DNA of 64,000 nt from NCBI GenBank assembly GCA_003506435.1, contig DOAQ01000017.1, forward strand, positions 84,972 to 148,971, in the 5' to 3' direction. This DNA comes from Prolixibacteraceae bacterium. Lineage in GTDB: Bacteria; Bacteroidota; Bacteroidia; Bacteroidales; Prolixibacteraceae. The notes under the pieces were generated by a model, which was not told the origin of the DNA, made no database searches, and saw only the letters and a program-made list of their open reading frames with translations. Made by a program: the position numbers and the translations under genes. Below, piece after piece: positions 18,147 through 26,742 of this stretch (position 1 is the stretch's first letter; every line of letters starts with the position of its first letter).

Positions 18147-19580
18147 TTATTTTATTCCAAATACATAATATGCCAACTCTCCATCGGGATATATCCCTTC
18201 AATCAGAATGCCACCACTCGCATTATTAATGATGTACTTCAAATCTTTAACCTCATACACAGGCCTCTTGTTCACATCAGTAATAATAAATCCTTCTTTT
18301 ATTCCGGCATCTCTGAATTTACCATCATTCAGTTCTGTAATTTTAATGCCATTCCGGATTCTTAAACGTTGTTTTTCCTTGTCGGAAACTACTTCAAGCT
18401 CTGCACCGAAAACTCCATCTCCTTCTTTTTTAACTATTTCGGTGTTTCCGTGCTTGTTACGAAGCGTTACGTTATATTGTTTCTTTTTATTATCTCTTTT
18501 TACCACAACATTAATAACATCGCCGGGACGGTGTTTCCCGACTTGTTCCTGAAGTTCGGCAGTGGTATTCACTTTTACGTCGTCAATGCTGATAATTACG
18601 TCTTCCGATTCGATGCCGGCATCTTTTGCGCCGCCATCTACAACTGCACCGACAAATACCCCTTCAATTTTATCGAGTTTGTATTTTTCGGCGATTTCGG
18701 CAGTAACATCACTGATCTCAACGCCCAACAATGCACGTTGTACTTCGCCAAATTCGGTCAAATCGGCCACTATCTTCTTTACAATATTTGCCGGAATAGC
18801 AAATGAATATCCGCTGTACGATCCGGTACGTGATGCAATTGCCGTGTTAATGCCAACCAGTTCACTTTGCGTGTTCACCAGCGCCCCGCCGCTATTCCCC
18901 GGGTTGACAGCAGCATCGGTCTGTATAAATGCTTCGATGCCCATGCGGTTCGGGTTGATACCGATATTCCGGCCTTTGGCGCTGACAATACCGGCCGTTA
19001 CCGTTGACGTTAAATTGAACGGGTTACCCACAGCAAGTACCCATTGTCCCAGTTTCAAATCGTCGGAATTACCAAAGCGAAGAAAAGGCAACTCTTTTTC
19101 ATCTATCTTGATCAGGGCGATGTCGGTTAGCGGATCGGCACCGATCAGTTTTCCTGTAAATTCGCGTTTGTCATTTAAAATTACTTTGATTTCATCGGCA
19201 TCTTCAATCACATGGTTGTTGGTCACAATATACCCGTCCTGTGTGATGATCACCCCGGAACCGGCGCCTTGTCGCTGTGGCGTTTCCTGTTGATATTCCC
19301 GGTCGCCAAAAAACCATTCGTAAAACGGATTTGAAGCATAATAGTCGCCCTTTTGGGTAACCATGATATGAACTACTGCATGTACAGACGTTTCAGCAGC
19401 AAAGCTCAGATCGGGCAAATCTCCCGGAATAGCCGGAAGACTGGCATATTGAACAGGTTGATCTTCTTTTATGGTTACAATTTTTGGAGCATTAAAATAG
19501 TTGGTGTACACCCAAAGCGCTACAAAAGCTCCGACAATAGCAAAAAGCAACGGCAAAATCCCTTTTTTCATGTTTTTCAT
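18147..19580 (-). CDS. degP: DegP/HtrA-type periplasmic serine protease with two PDZ domains
   Basis: 477 residues. An N-terminal membrane segment or signal (about residues 7-25) is followed by a trypsin-like domain with catalytic His123 (TNNHVIED), Asp153 (LTDIALIK) and Ser230 (NPGNSGGALVN). PDZ1 (about residues 285-370) includes GVFVGAVVDGGAKDAGIESE and PDZ2 covers the last 90 residues. It degrades or refolds misfolded envelope proteins. ATG codons at 19580 and 19571 are both possible; the second gives MKKGILPL. Downstream of divergent stress-like kinase gene control region; probably transcribed alone. Family secure. Confidence 0.95.
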   Translation of the reverse strand: MKNMKKGILPLLFAIVGAFVALWVYTNYFNAPKIVTIKEDQPVQYASLPAIPGDLPDLSFAAETSVHAVVHIMVTQKGDYYASNPFYEWFFGDREYQQETPQRQGAGSGVIITQDGYIVTNNHVIEDADEIKVILNDKREFTGKLIGADPLTDIALIKIDEKELPFLRFGNSDDLKLGQWVLAVGNPFNLTSTVTAGIVSAKGRNIGINPNRMGIEAFIQTDAAVNPGNSGGALVNTQSELVGINTAIASRTGSYSGYSFAIPANIVKKIVADLTEFGEVQRALLGVEISDVTAEIAEKYKLDKIEGVFVGAVVDGGAKDAGIESEDVIISIDDVKVNTTAELQEQVGKHRPGDVINVVVKRDNKKKQYNVTLRNKHGNTEIVKKEGDGVFGAELEVVSDKEKQRLRIRNGIKITELNDGKFRDAGIKEGFIITDVNKRPVYEVKDLKYIINNASGGILIEGIYPDGELAYYVFGIK

Positions 19581-19932
19581 AGCTTTTATATTTAATATTA
19601 ATAATTCCTCACCTGTTTTTTGCCCAAATATAACGCAGTAAACCCGTTTGTGTTTTACGTGTTGTATTTCCTTTAATTTGTTTAACAGATTTTAACAGAA
19701 CCCTTATCCTGTGCGCGCTTTGAATATCAAAATTCAGGCCATTTTATATTTTTTGCCATTTCCTTCAATTTATGAAATATTATCTGATTTTTTTTATCAT
19801 TTTTGAAAATCAATGTGACATTATTTCGCTTTTGGCAGATTACAGGGTGGTTTTTACTTCATTTCGGAAATTGAACTGAAAACGAACGACCTGTTTCTCC
19901 TCGGTTGTATTAAAAAAATAGCACGTTAATCA
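19581..19932. promoter_or_regulatory. Divergent 352-base control region between degP and the sensor kinase gene
   Basis: For degP, a perfect minus-strand -7 element TATATTTG lies at 19625-19632, 45 bases before the start; no good -33 partner is visible. The rest is AT-rich (TTTTTTATCATTTTTGAAAA area at about 19790-19810) with no recognisable operator, RNA or ORF. Confidence 0.45.
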
Positions 19933-21948
19933 ATGAATCTGGATTTTTGGAACCTTTGGAATTCAAGGAATATTTCAAAGCTGTTTAGCCGAATGATTGT
20001 TTTCGTTACGATCCTTACCACTGTTTTAATCGGAGGGATCATGATTTATCATGAGATTGCGAATTATAAAAAGATAGAAAAACTTCAACGCGAGAAATAC
20101 ATTACCGAACAAAAAATCCTGATAAAGGATATTGTATTAAGCGAGGCACGGTACATCATGCTACGAAAAAGAAGCATGGAGCAGGAATATATAAACGAGT
20201 TGAAATTCAATGTTGAACAGGCTTATGAGATGTGTGTCGGCTTGTACAACGAACTCGGTTTGTATTCGTTGTCAGACAAAAAGAAATTACTAAAAAAGAT
20301 TACTTCATTTTTGAAATCGAAAGACCATTTCAGTAAAATTTTTATTGGTTCGATGGATGGTCTGGGGATTTATTACCCGGGACATCCGCAGTATGAAAAC
20401 ACGAATCTGCTTCGCCATACCGATGTGCACGGAAATAAAGTAATTGAATCGGAGCTCGAATTTCTTCGTGATAAAGCCGAAGGTTTTATTTTTTACGGTC
20501 AGGATAATTTACCTCAGGCTGATAGTCTTCCGGTTAAAAAAGTTGTGTACCTGAAGAAATTTGAACCGTTGAACTGGTACTTCGGAGGGAAAATTTATCT
20601 CGAAGACCACTATAATATTTTCAGAAAAGATATTACGGAAAAGATTAGCTCGGTGAGGTTCAAATACAGCGGGTATATTTTTATTAACCATACCAACGGA
20701 ACCCCGCTTGTGATGGACGGACAAATTTACAACGGGAACTACAATTTCTTAGATGGTTCGGATGCCCGTCGGCACGGTGTTTTTTTGAAAGAACTGGAGG
20801 CAGCGAAAATCTCTGAAGAAGGAGGCTATTTTTCGTATCACTGGAACAAAATGGGTGAAACGGAATTTGTTCCAAAACTCTCATATATAGTTCATATAAA
20901 GGAACTCGACTGGCTGGTTGGCGCTGGTTTTTACCTAAATGATATTGACCAACAATTGACAGAACAAAAGGCTGTGCTGAAACAAAACCTTCAGGGCTCA
21001 ATAGCCAAAATTGTTTTCATCCTTATTTTTGTTTTGCTGCTGGAGTCGGTACTTCTCATTTACTTTGACAAATACTATAAAAACGATTTCAATAACTTTT
21101 TTGTTTTCTTTAAAAACGCTTCGGAAAAATATGAAAAAGTAGATTCCGAAGCATTCCATTTTGAAGAGTTCAGGAAGACGGCCAATGCTGTTAATACAAT
21201 GATTGACAAGCACGAAGAAATCCATCTCAGGCTGGCGGAAGAACAGGAACGCGCAACAAATTCGGACAAGCTGAAGACCGCATTTTTAGCGAATATGTCG
21301 CACGAAATCAGGACTCCGATGAATGCAATTGTAGGATTTTCTGATTTGTTGGGATGCCCGGATGAATCGTTAAAACAAGACGAAATAATTCATTACATTA
21401 AATCGAGTTCGCATCAGCTTTTAAAACTGATTGACGACATTGTTGATATTTCCAAAATGGAATCGCACCAGTTCCGGATCATAAAACGGGAGTTTGCTCT
21501 GGATGGATTTCTGAAAAGTATTGAAGTTTATGCAGATCAGTTTTTGAGCAAAAAGCAGACAGATGCTGTTGTGTTTCGTACTGAATATGAATTTCCATCT
21601 GATTTCAGGCTAAATACGGATGAATTACGATTGAAGCAGGTAGTTCTGAACCTGTTGGGGAATGCATTTAAATTTACCTCGCAGGGCACCGTTAAATTGC
21701 ACGTCTCACTGGAAGAAAAGGGGATGTTTTTTTCGGTAAAAGATACGGGGATCGGAATTCCGGAGAATGAACATGAACTGGTTTTTGAACGGTTCCGGCA
21801 ATCGGAAACAATAAGCGGTTCGAACTTTGGAGGCACCGGCCTGGGGTTGGCTATCTCAAAAAATATTATTGAACTGCTTGGCGGGGAGATCCGGTTAAAA
21901 TCGAAACAAGGAAAGGGCTCCGAATTTTATTTTACCATTCCGGTTTAA
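19933..21948 (+). CDS. Membrane sensor histidine kinase with extracytoplasmic Cache-type domain
   Basis: 671 residues. A first membrane segment (about 20-42) is followed by an extracytoplasmic region of about 310 residues with Cache features (FIGSMDGLGIYYPG; GYIFINHTNGTPLV; LDWLVGAGFYLNDID) and a second membrane segment (about 357-377). The cytoplasmic kinase has phosphoacceptor His457 in NMSHEIRTPMNAIVGF, the N-box QVVLNLLGNAFKFT, G1 KDTGIGIPE and G2 GGTGLGLAISKN. No receiver domain is fused and no response regulator gene is adjacent, so it is an orphan kinase here. Cache domains usually bind small molecules; the ligand is unknown. Its stop codon overlaps that of the convergent LOG-family gene. 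Confidence 0.92.
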   Translation: MNLDFWNLWNSRNISKLFSRMIVFVTILTTVLIGGIMIYHEIANYKKIEKLQREKYITEQKILIKDIVLSEARYIMLRKRSMEQEYINELKFNVEQAYEMCVGLYNELGLYSLSDKKKLLKKITSFLKSKDHFSKIFIGSMDGLGIYYPGHPQYENTNLLRHTDVHGNKVIESELEFLRDKAEGFIFYGQDNLPQADSLPVKKVVYLKKFEPLNWYFGGKIYLEDHYNIFRKDITEKISSVRFKYSGYIFINHTNGTPLVMDGQIYNGNYNFLDGSDARRHGVFLKELEAAKISEEGGYFSYHWNKMGETEFVPKLSYIVHIKELDWLVGAGFYLNDIDQQLTEQKAVLKQNLQGSIAKIVFILIFVLLLESVLLIYFDKYYKNDFNNFFVFFKNASEKYEKVDSEAFHFEEFRKTANAVNTMIDKHEEIHLRLAEEQERATNSDKLKTAFLANMSHEIRTPMNAIVGFSDLLGCPDESLKQDEIIHYIKSSSHQLLKLIDDIVDISKMESHQFRIIKREFALDGFLKSIEVYADQFLSKKQTDAVVFRTEYEFPSDFRLNTDELRLKQVVLNLLGNAFKFTSQGTVKLHVSLEEKGMFFSVKDTGIGIPENEHELVFERFRQSETISGSNFGGTGLGLAISKNIIELLGGEIRLKSKQGKGSEFYFTIPV

Positions 21949-22529
21949 TACCGGATCGGCACATCGTGCCATTTTGTGCCTAAATTTTCAGGTTCATAGT
22001 TGAGAATATATTCGATGGCCTCTGCCGGATTTTTCGCCACAAAATAAATTTTCCGGTAATTTTCCTTTGCAAAATTTTCATGATACGATTTCTCAAACTG
22101 CTTTAAAAGATCATCGAAAAAACCATTTGTATTGACGAAAACGATGGGGCCGCCCAGGTAGTCGAGCTGCTTCAGGGTGATCACTTCCAGTATTTCCTCC
22201 AGGGTGCCGAACCCGCCGGGCAGTGCAATATAGGCATCCGAAAGTTCACGCATTTTGGCTTTCCGTTCCTGCATATCTTTCGAAATGATCACTTCGTGCA
22301 TTTTGTCCGACACCAGATTCCGGTGTATCATCTTTTCGGGAATGACGCCAATGGTTTTTGCGCCGTATTTTGCAGCCGTTGCCGAAACCACTTCCATCAG
22401 TCCTACATTAGCGCCGCCGTTAATCAGGGTCATATTGTTTTCAACAATCAATTTTGCAAGCGCTACTGCATCGTGAATATAGCAATCTGCAATTCCGTTA
22501 CTTGATGATGAGAACACACAAACATTCAT
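21945..22529 (-). CDS. LOG-family Rossmann-fold protein (TIGR00730), probable nucleotide 5'-monophosphate phosphoribohydrolase
   Basis: About 194 residues. Begins MNVCVFSSSSNG and has GGANVGLMEVVSATAAKYGA and the signature PGGFGTLEEILEVIT, which holds the nucleotide-binding and catalytic residues of LOG enzymes. Relatives cleave cytokinin riboside monophosphates or other purine nucleotides to base and ribose phosphate; in bacteria the role is usually nucleotide salvage. A GTG at 22544 would add five residues, but the ATG at 22529 gives the standard N-terminus. Convergent with the kinase gene, with 4 bases of overlap at the stop codons. Confidence 0.9.
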   Translation of the reverse strand: MNVCVFSSSSNGIADCYIHDAVALAKLIVENNMTLINGGANVGLMEVVSATAAKYGAKTIGVIPEKMIHRNLVSDKMHEVIISKDMQERKAKMRELSDAYIALPGGFGTLEEILEVITLKQLDYLGGPIVFVNTNGFFDDLLKQFEKSYHENFAKENYRKIYFVAKNPAEAIEYILNYEPENLGTKWHDVPIRY

Positions 22530-22560
22530 AATAAAAGCATGCACAATTTGATTTCAAAAC

Positions 22561-22592
22561 AAAAAGAAAAATCCCGGACGAACCGGGATTTT
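22561..22592 (-). terminator. Terminator of gyrB
   Basis: AAAATCCCGG (22568-22577) pairs with CCGGGATTTT (22583-22592) over a five-base loop. On the minus strand the stem is followed by TTTCTTTTT, eight bases past the gyrB stop. Confidence 0.85.
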
Positions 22593-22599
22593 GTATTAT

Positions 22600-24582
22600 T
22601 TAAGCGTCGATATTTGCGTAAATCGCGTGGTCTTCGATGAACTGCCGACGCGGTGGCACATCGTCGCCCATCAGCATACTGAAAACATGATCGGCTTCGG
22701 CTGCATTATCAATGGTCACCTGACGCAATACACGTCTTTCAGGGTCCATAGTTGTTACCCAGAGTTGCTCGGCGTTCATTTCACCCAAACCTTTGTATCG
22801 CTGGATGTGCAGTGTATTCTCTTTTCCGTCGCCCCATTCCTCGATCAAGCGCAGGCGTTGTTGTTCGTTCCAACAGTATTCTTCGCGTTTTCCTTTTCGT
22901 ACCAGGTAAAGTGGTGGCGTTGCAATGTACAAATAACCATCGGCAATCAGTTCTTTCATGAAACGGAAGAAGAACGTCATGATCAGTGTGGCAATGTGGC
23001 TTCCGTCCACATCGGCATCGGTCATGATCACGATTTTATGGTAACGCAGTTTTTCAATATTCAGCGCTTTCGAGTCTTCTTCGGTACCGATGGAAACACC
23101 GAGCGCCGTGTAGATATTTCGTATTTCTTCGTTCTCAAATACTTTGTGGACCATCGCTTTTTCCACATTCAGGATTTTACCGCGCAAAGGCAGAATGGCC
23201 TGAAACTGACGGTTCCGGCCTTGTTTGGCTGTTCCGCCTGCCGAGTCTCCCTCAACCAGGAAAACCTCGCATAGTGAAGCATCTTTTTCGGAACAGTCGG
23301 CCAGTTTGCCCGGCAGACCACCGCCTGAAAGTACGTTTTTACGTTGAACCAGTTCGCGGGCTTTCCGTGCTGCATGACGGGCCGTTGCCGCCAGTATCAC
23401 CTTGTTCACAATTTCGCGGGCCGACTTTGGATTTTCTTCCAGATAATTGGCCAGCATTTCGCTGACTGCCTGGTCAACCGGAAGACTGATGTCGGAGTTT
23501 CCAAGTTTGGTTTTGGTCTGTCCTTCAAACTGAGGTTCGGCAACTTTTACCGAAACAACTGCGGTCAAACCTTCGCGGAAGTCATCGCCGTTGATGTCAA
23601 TTTTTAATTTCGACAACATTCCTGAAGTTTCGGCATAACTCTTCAGCGTACGTGTCAATCCACGACGGAAACCGGTGAGGTGCGTTCCTCCTTCAATGGT
23701 ATTGATATTGTTTACGTACGAATGAATATTTTCGGTAAATGAAGTATTGTAATGCAACGCAATTTCAACCGGCACGCCACCTTTTTCAGATGCAATATGA
23801 ATGGTTTCATCAATCAGTTTTTCGCGTGCGCTGTCTAAATATTCAACAAACTCTTTTAATCCTTCATGCGAAAAAAACGTTTCCGTTTTGCAACGTCCAT
23901 GTTCATCAACTTCGCGTTTATCAATTAATATCAGAGATATTCCGGCATTCAGAAACGCCAGTTCCCGCAAACGTGCTGCAAGGATTTCATATTTATAGAC
24001 CGTTGTCAGGAAGATGGAATCATCCGGAAGAAAAGTTATAATCGTACCTGTTCTGTCGGTATCGCCTATTACTTTCACATCGTAAAGTGGTTTCCCTTTC
24101 GAATATTCCTGTTGAAATATTTTTCCCTCGCGGTGAATTTCAGCTTTCAATGCAATCGAAAGTGCATTGACGCAGGAAACCCCAACTCCGTGCAAACCTC
24201 CGGATACTTTGTAGCTATCCTTGTCGAATTTCCCTCCGGCATGTAATACCGTTAAAACAACTTCCAACGCTGATTTTTTCTCCTTGGCCATCAAATCGGT
24301 AGGTATTCCCCGGCCATCATCGGTTACCGTGACAGAATTATCTTCATTTATAATGACCTCAATGTTTTTACAGTAACCGGCCATTGCCTCGTCAATTGAG
24401 TTGTCGATTACCTCATAAACCAAATGGTGAAGCCCTTTTTCGTTTATATCGCCAATATACATGGCCGGGCGTTTGCGCACAGCTTCAAGTCCTTCAAGCA
24501 CCTGAATACTGTCGGCAGAATAATTGCCGTTGCCATTACCGTTCCCGTTTGTTACTTCCTGCGTACTTTCTAATTCGCTCAT
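22600..24582 (-). CDS. gyrB: DNA gyrase subunit B
   Basis: 660 residues, normal for GyrB. The GHKL ATPase domain has EVIDNSIDEAMAGY, DDGRGIPTD and GGLHGVGVSCVNALS. The Toprim domain has FLVEGDSAGGTAKQGRNRQF, then LRGKILNVEKA and ADVDGSHIATLIMTFFFR. It ends with the GyrB C-terminal domain (MNAEQLWVTTMDPERR). With GyrA it introduces negative supercoils using ATP. ParE is the main alternative, but the QAILPLRGKILNVEKA block and the end fit GyrB. An unusual short NG repeat (residues 12-20) precedes the ATPase domain. Terminator follows at 22561-22592. Confidence 0.95.
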   Translation of the reverse strand: MSELESTQEVTNGNGNGNGNYSADSIQVLEGLEAVRKRPAMYIGDINEKGLHHLVYEVIDNSIDEAMAGYCKNIEVIINEDNSVTVTDDGRGIPTDLMAKEKKSALEVVLTVLHAGGKFDKDSYKVSGGLHGVGVSCVNALSIALKAEIHREGKIFQQEYSKGKPLYDVKVIGDTDRTGTIITFLPDDSIFLTTVYKYEILAARLRELAFLNAGISLILIDKREVDEHGRCKTETFFSHEGLKEFVEYLDSAREKLIDETIHIASEKGGVPVEIALHYNTSFTENIHSYVNNINTIEGGTHLTGFRRGLTRTLKSYAETSGMLSKLKIDINGDDFREGLTAVVSVKVAEPQFEGQTKTKLGNSDISLPVDQAVSEMLANYLEENPKSAREIVNKVILAATARHAARKARELVQRKNVLSGGGLPGKLADCSEKDASLCEVFLVEGDSAGGTAKQGRNRQFQAILPLRGKILNVEKAMVHKVFENEEIRNIYTALGVSIGTEEDSKALNIEKLRYHKIVIMTDADVDGSHIATLIMTFFFRFMKELIADGYLYIATPPLYLVRKGKREEYCWNEQQRLRLIEEWGDGKENTLHIQRYKGLGEMNAEQLWVTTMDPERRVLRQVTIDNAAEADHVFSMLMGDDVPPRRQFIEDHAIYANIDA

Positions 24583-24970
24583 TTATTGTTCATTTAATTA
24601 ATCCAAAAATCCACCTTCCCATCAACAACTTTGATGAAAACAAGTTTTGAGAAAAGATGTTTTTATCCAGAGACATCCCTGCTTAAAAGACAAGGCTGAG
24701 TGTTAAATATATCGTGCAAATAATTGCCTGTTTTCAGCTTCTCTTTATTCAAAAACATAACATGCAAATATAGCTAAAATACCCGTAGCTGATACCCGGT
24801 CAAGTCCTTTAAAAACCTAAAGTTTTCAACATTTTGCATTTAATTAACATGCAAAAAATCAAATACTTAAATCGTGGTCATGAGGAATGGTTTATAAGCC
24901 TTGTTTTGCCTTCGGAAAATTAAGATTTTCCTGTTGTTTTTTACTTCAGAAATGGGTATTCTTAAATTCT
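24583..24970. other. 388-base intergenic region upstream of gyrB
   Basis: It contains a perfect minus-strand -7 element TATATTTG at 24765-24772, 183 bases before the gyrB start and without a visible -33 partner. Otherwise it is AT-rich with no ORF, repeat or RNA structure that I can support. Confidence 0.4.
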
Positions 24971-26737
24971 TCAGAATGAAAAATTTACCCCTGCCAGCAC
25001 ATTAAACCCCTGGTTGGCATAGCCTGACCATGTTTCGTAATGCTGGAATGCAAAGTTGTTCAACTGAAGGAAAAAGCCCAGCTTCCGGTTGTATTGATAT
25101 TCGACCGATGCATTCAGGTCAAAAACCGGGTCCATCGGATAAATTGTTTCTGTAAAACCGGGTAGAATCATTGACGACCAGCTATCAACAAATAAAGCCT
25201 GCCGTTTACCGATCACGTACGCATCAAGGGTAAAACACAAAGGCCCGTCAGTTTTGTAGATAAGCGACAAATCCACGTCGAATTCGGGCATGTGCCAGGG
25301 TTGCGCGAGGGTTTCCATTTCGTACGAGTAATAATTTCCTTCCAGATGGAAACTCAGGTTTTCGGAAGCTGCATGGAAAAACTCGCCGGTCAGTTTGAGA
25401 AGTTTCAAATCGTCGTACACAACATCCAGCGTGTTTTGCAGGTTCCGGAAAGAACTTTCTTCCGAATAGTAATCAAAACCCTGCGCATAATAGAAGTGCA
25501 TATCTTTTATTCCGGAATAGGATACACCTGCCCGGTAGTTGGTTTTTGAGCTGAATTTACCGCGTATTCCCCCGGAAAGGATATATTGGTACTCGGTATT
25601 GCGTATGTCGTGATCGGGTGCTGCAAAGGGATTTTCGGCGGCAATTTTTGAATACACATTATGCCCGAAGTCGCCACCGGCATGGGCATATAAAGTCAAA
25701 ATATTTTCTACCGGAGACCATTCGGCCTTCACATTCGGGGTAACGACAATTCGTGCATCCTCATCGTCGTCGATCATGGTGTAGGTTTTTGCACCGATCT
25801 GCAAAAGCGCATTATCGCCCGTGAAAACTATGGCCGGGTTTACCATCAGTAAAATCTGTTTCTTTTGATTGGAGGCGGGCGTAACCCGGTTCGCAATTTT
25901 ATCGGCATAATAGAATGTCAGCGAACTTTCCAGCAATCCCTCAAATTGATCCAGGTTTTTATTCAGGCTCACCTGCATCTTCCCCAGGTTTTCGCGCTGA
26001 CCGGTCTTTGCTCCGAAATACTGGAAATTAAACCCCAAATCGTATTTCATATCCGAGCTTGCGCTTGCGCCTGTGTTGCTTTTCAGACAGAAATCAACGC
26101 CGCCTTTCGAGAATACCTGTTTGTCCTGCCATGTTGGGATGATGGCTTCCTTTTCAGCATCCGTCAGCTTGTCGCCGGTATATCCGTAATACTGAAGTCC
26201 TTTTCGGTCGAAAAAACCGGTGACCGTCAGCGTTGAATTCCGGTAAAAACGTTTTCCGAAGATTTCGGCTGCATTATCGCTGAACGGGGCATCTACCTTA
26301 TCGTCGTTCACCAGTTTTATTTTGCCATGCGACGACAAATGTTTGAAGTGCATTCCGAAATTTGATTTGTTGCCGGGAATTGCATTGTAAAAAAGTTCGC
26401 CGTAGGGAGTCAGGTAATTGCCAATTCCTAATTTGAGAAGCCCTTTCCCCAGTTCTGTCTTCGGTTCGCCAACCATGGTTGCAGCTTGCACCGGTTTCAC
26501 CGAGAAAGTGGAAAATACCGGTTCGCTGGAAATGGAATATTCAAACACCGGTTTATCTGTTTTTTCTTCCTTTATCTGCGGAATGTCGTTGATTTTAAAA
26601 GCGTCGGAAATGCTGGGCTGATACGCCTTGGTAACTTCTACTTCCTGTTTCAGCCGGGTGGTGTCCTTTTGTGCGTTTACAATGCCAACTGAACTCAAAA
26701 TAAAAACCGGCAATAAACTGATATAATTGATCTTCAT
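24971..26737 (-). CDS. Outer-membrane beta-barrel protein (TonB-receptor-like barrel), partner of the TPR protein
   Basis: 588 residues. Signal peptide MKINYISLLPVFILSSVGIV, cleaved after NAQ. The next segment, EVEVTKAYQPSISDAFKIND, resembles a periplasmic motif seen in this Bacteroidota barrel family. From about residue 95 onward the protein is alternating aromatic/polar strands, ending FNVLAGVNFSF with a terminal Phe for BAM recognition. No plug domain or TonB box is obvious, so it is probably not a classical TonB-dependent transporter. It starts 5 bases after the stop of the 1024-residue TPR gene, so the two form an operon and likely a complex in the outer membrane. Cargo unknown. Confidence 0.8.
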   Translation of the reverse strand: MKINYISLLPVFILSSVGIVNAQKDTTRLKQEVEVTKAYQPSISDAFKINDIPQIKEEKTDKPVFEYSISSEPVFSTFSVKPVQAATMVGEPKTELGKGLLKLGIGNYLTPYGELFYNAIPGNKSNFGMHFKHLSSHGKIKLVNDDKVDAPFSDNAAEIFGKRFYRNSTLTVTGFFDRKGLQYYGYTGDKLTDAEKEAIIPTWQDKQVFSKGGVDFCLKSNTGASASSDMKYDLGFNFQYFGAKTGQRENLGKMQVSLNKNLDQFEGLLESSLTFYYADKIANRVTPASNQKKQILLMVNPAIVFTGDNALLQIGAKTYTMIDDDEDARIVVTPNVKAEWSPVENILTLYAHAGGDFGHNVYSKIAAENPFAAPDHDIRNTEYQYILSGGIRGKFSSKTNYRAGVSYSGIKDMHFYYAQGFDYYSEESSFRNLQNTLDVVYDDLKLLKLTGEFFHAASENLSFHLEGNYYSYEMETLAQPWHMPEFDVDLSLIYKTDGPLCFTLDAYVIGKRQALFVDSWSSMILPGFTETIYPMDPVFDLNASVEYQYNRKLGFFLQLNNFAFQHYETWSGYANQGFNVLAGVNFSF

Positions 26738-26742
26738 GTGCT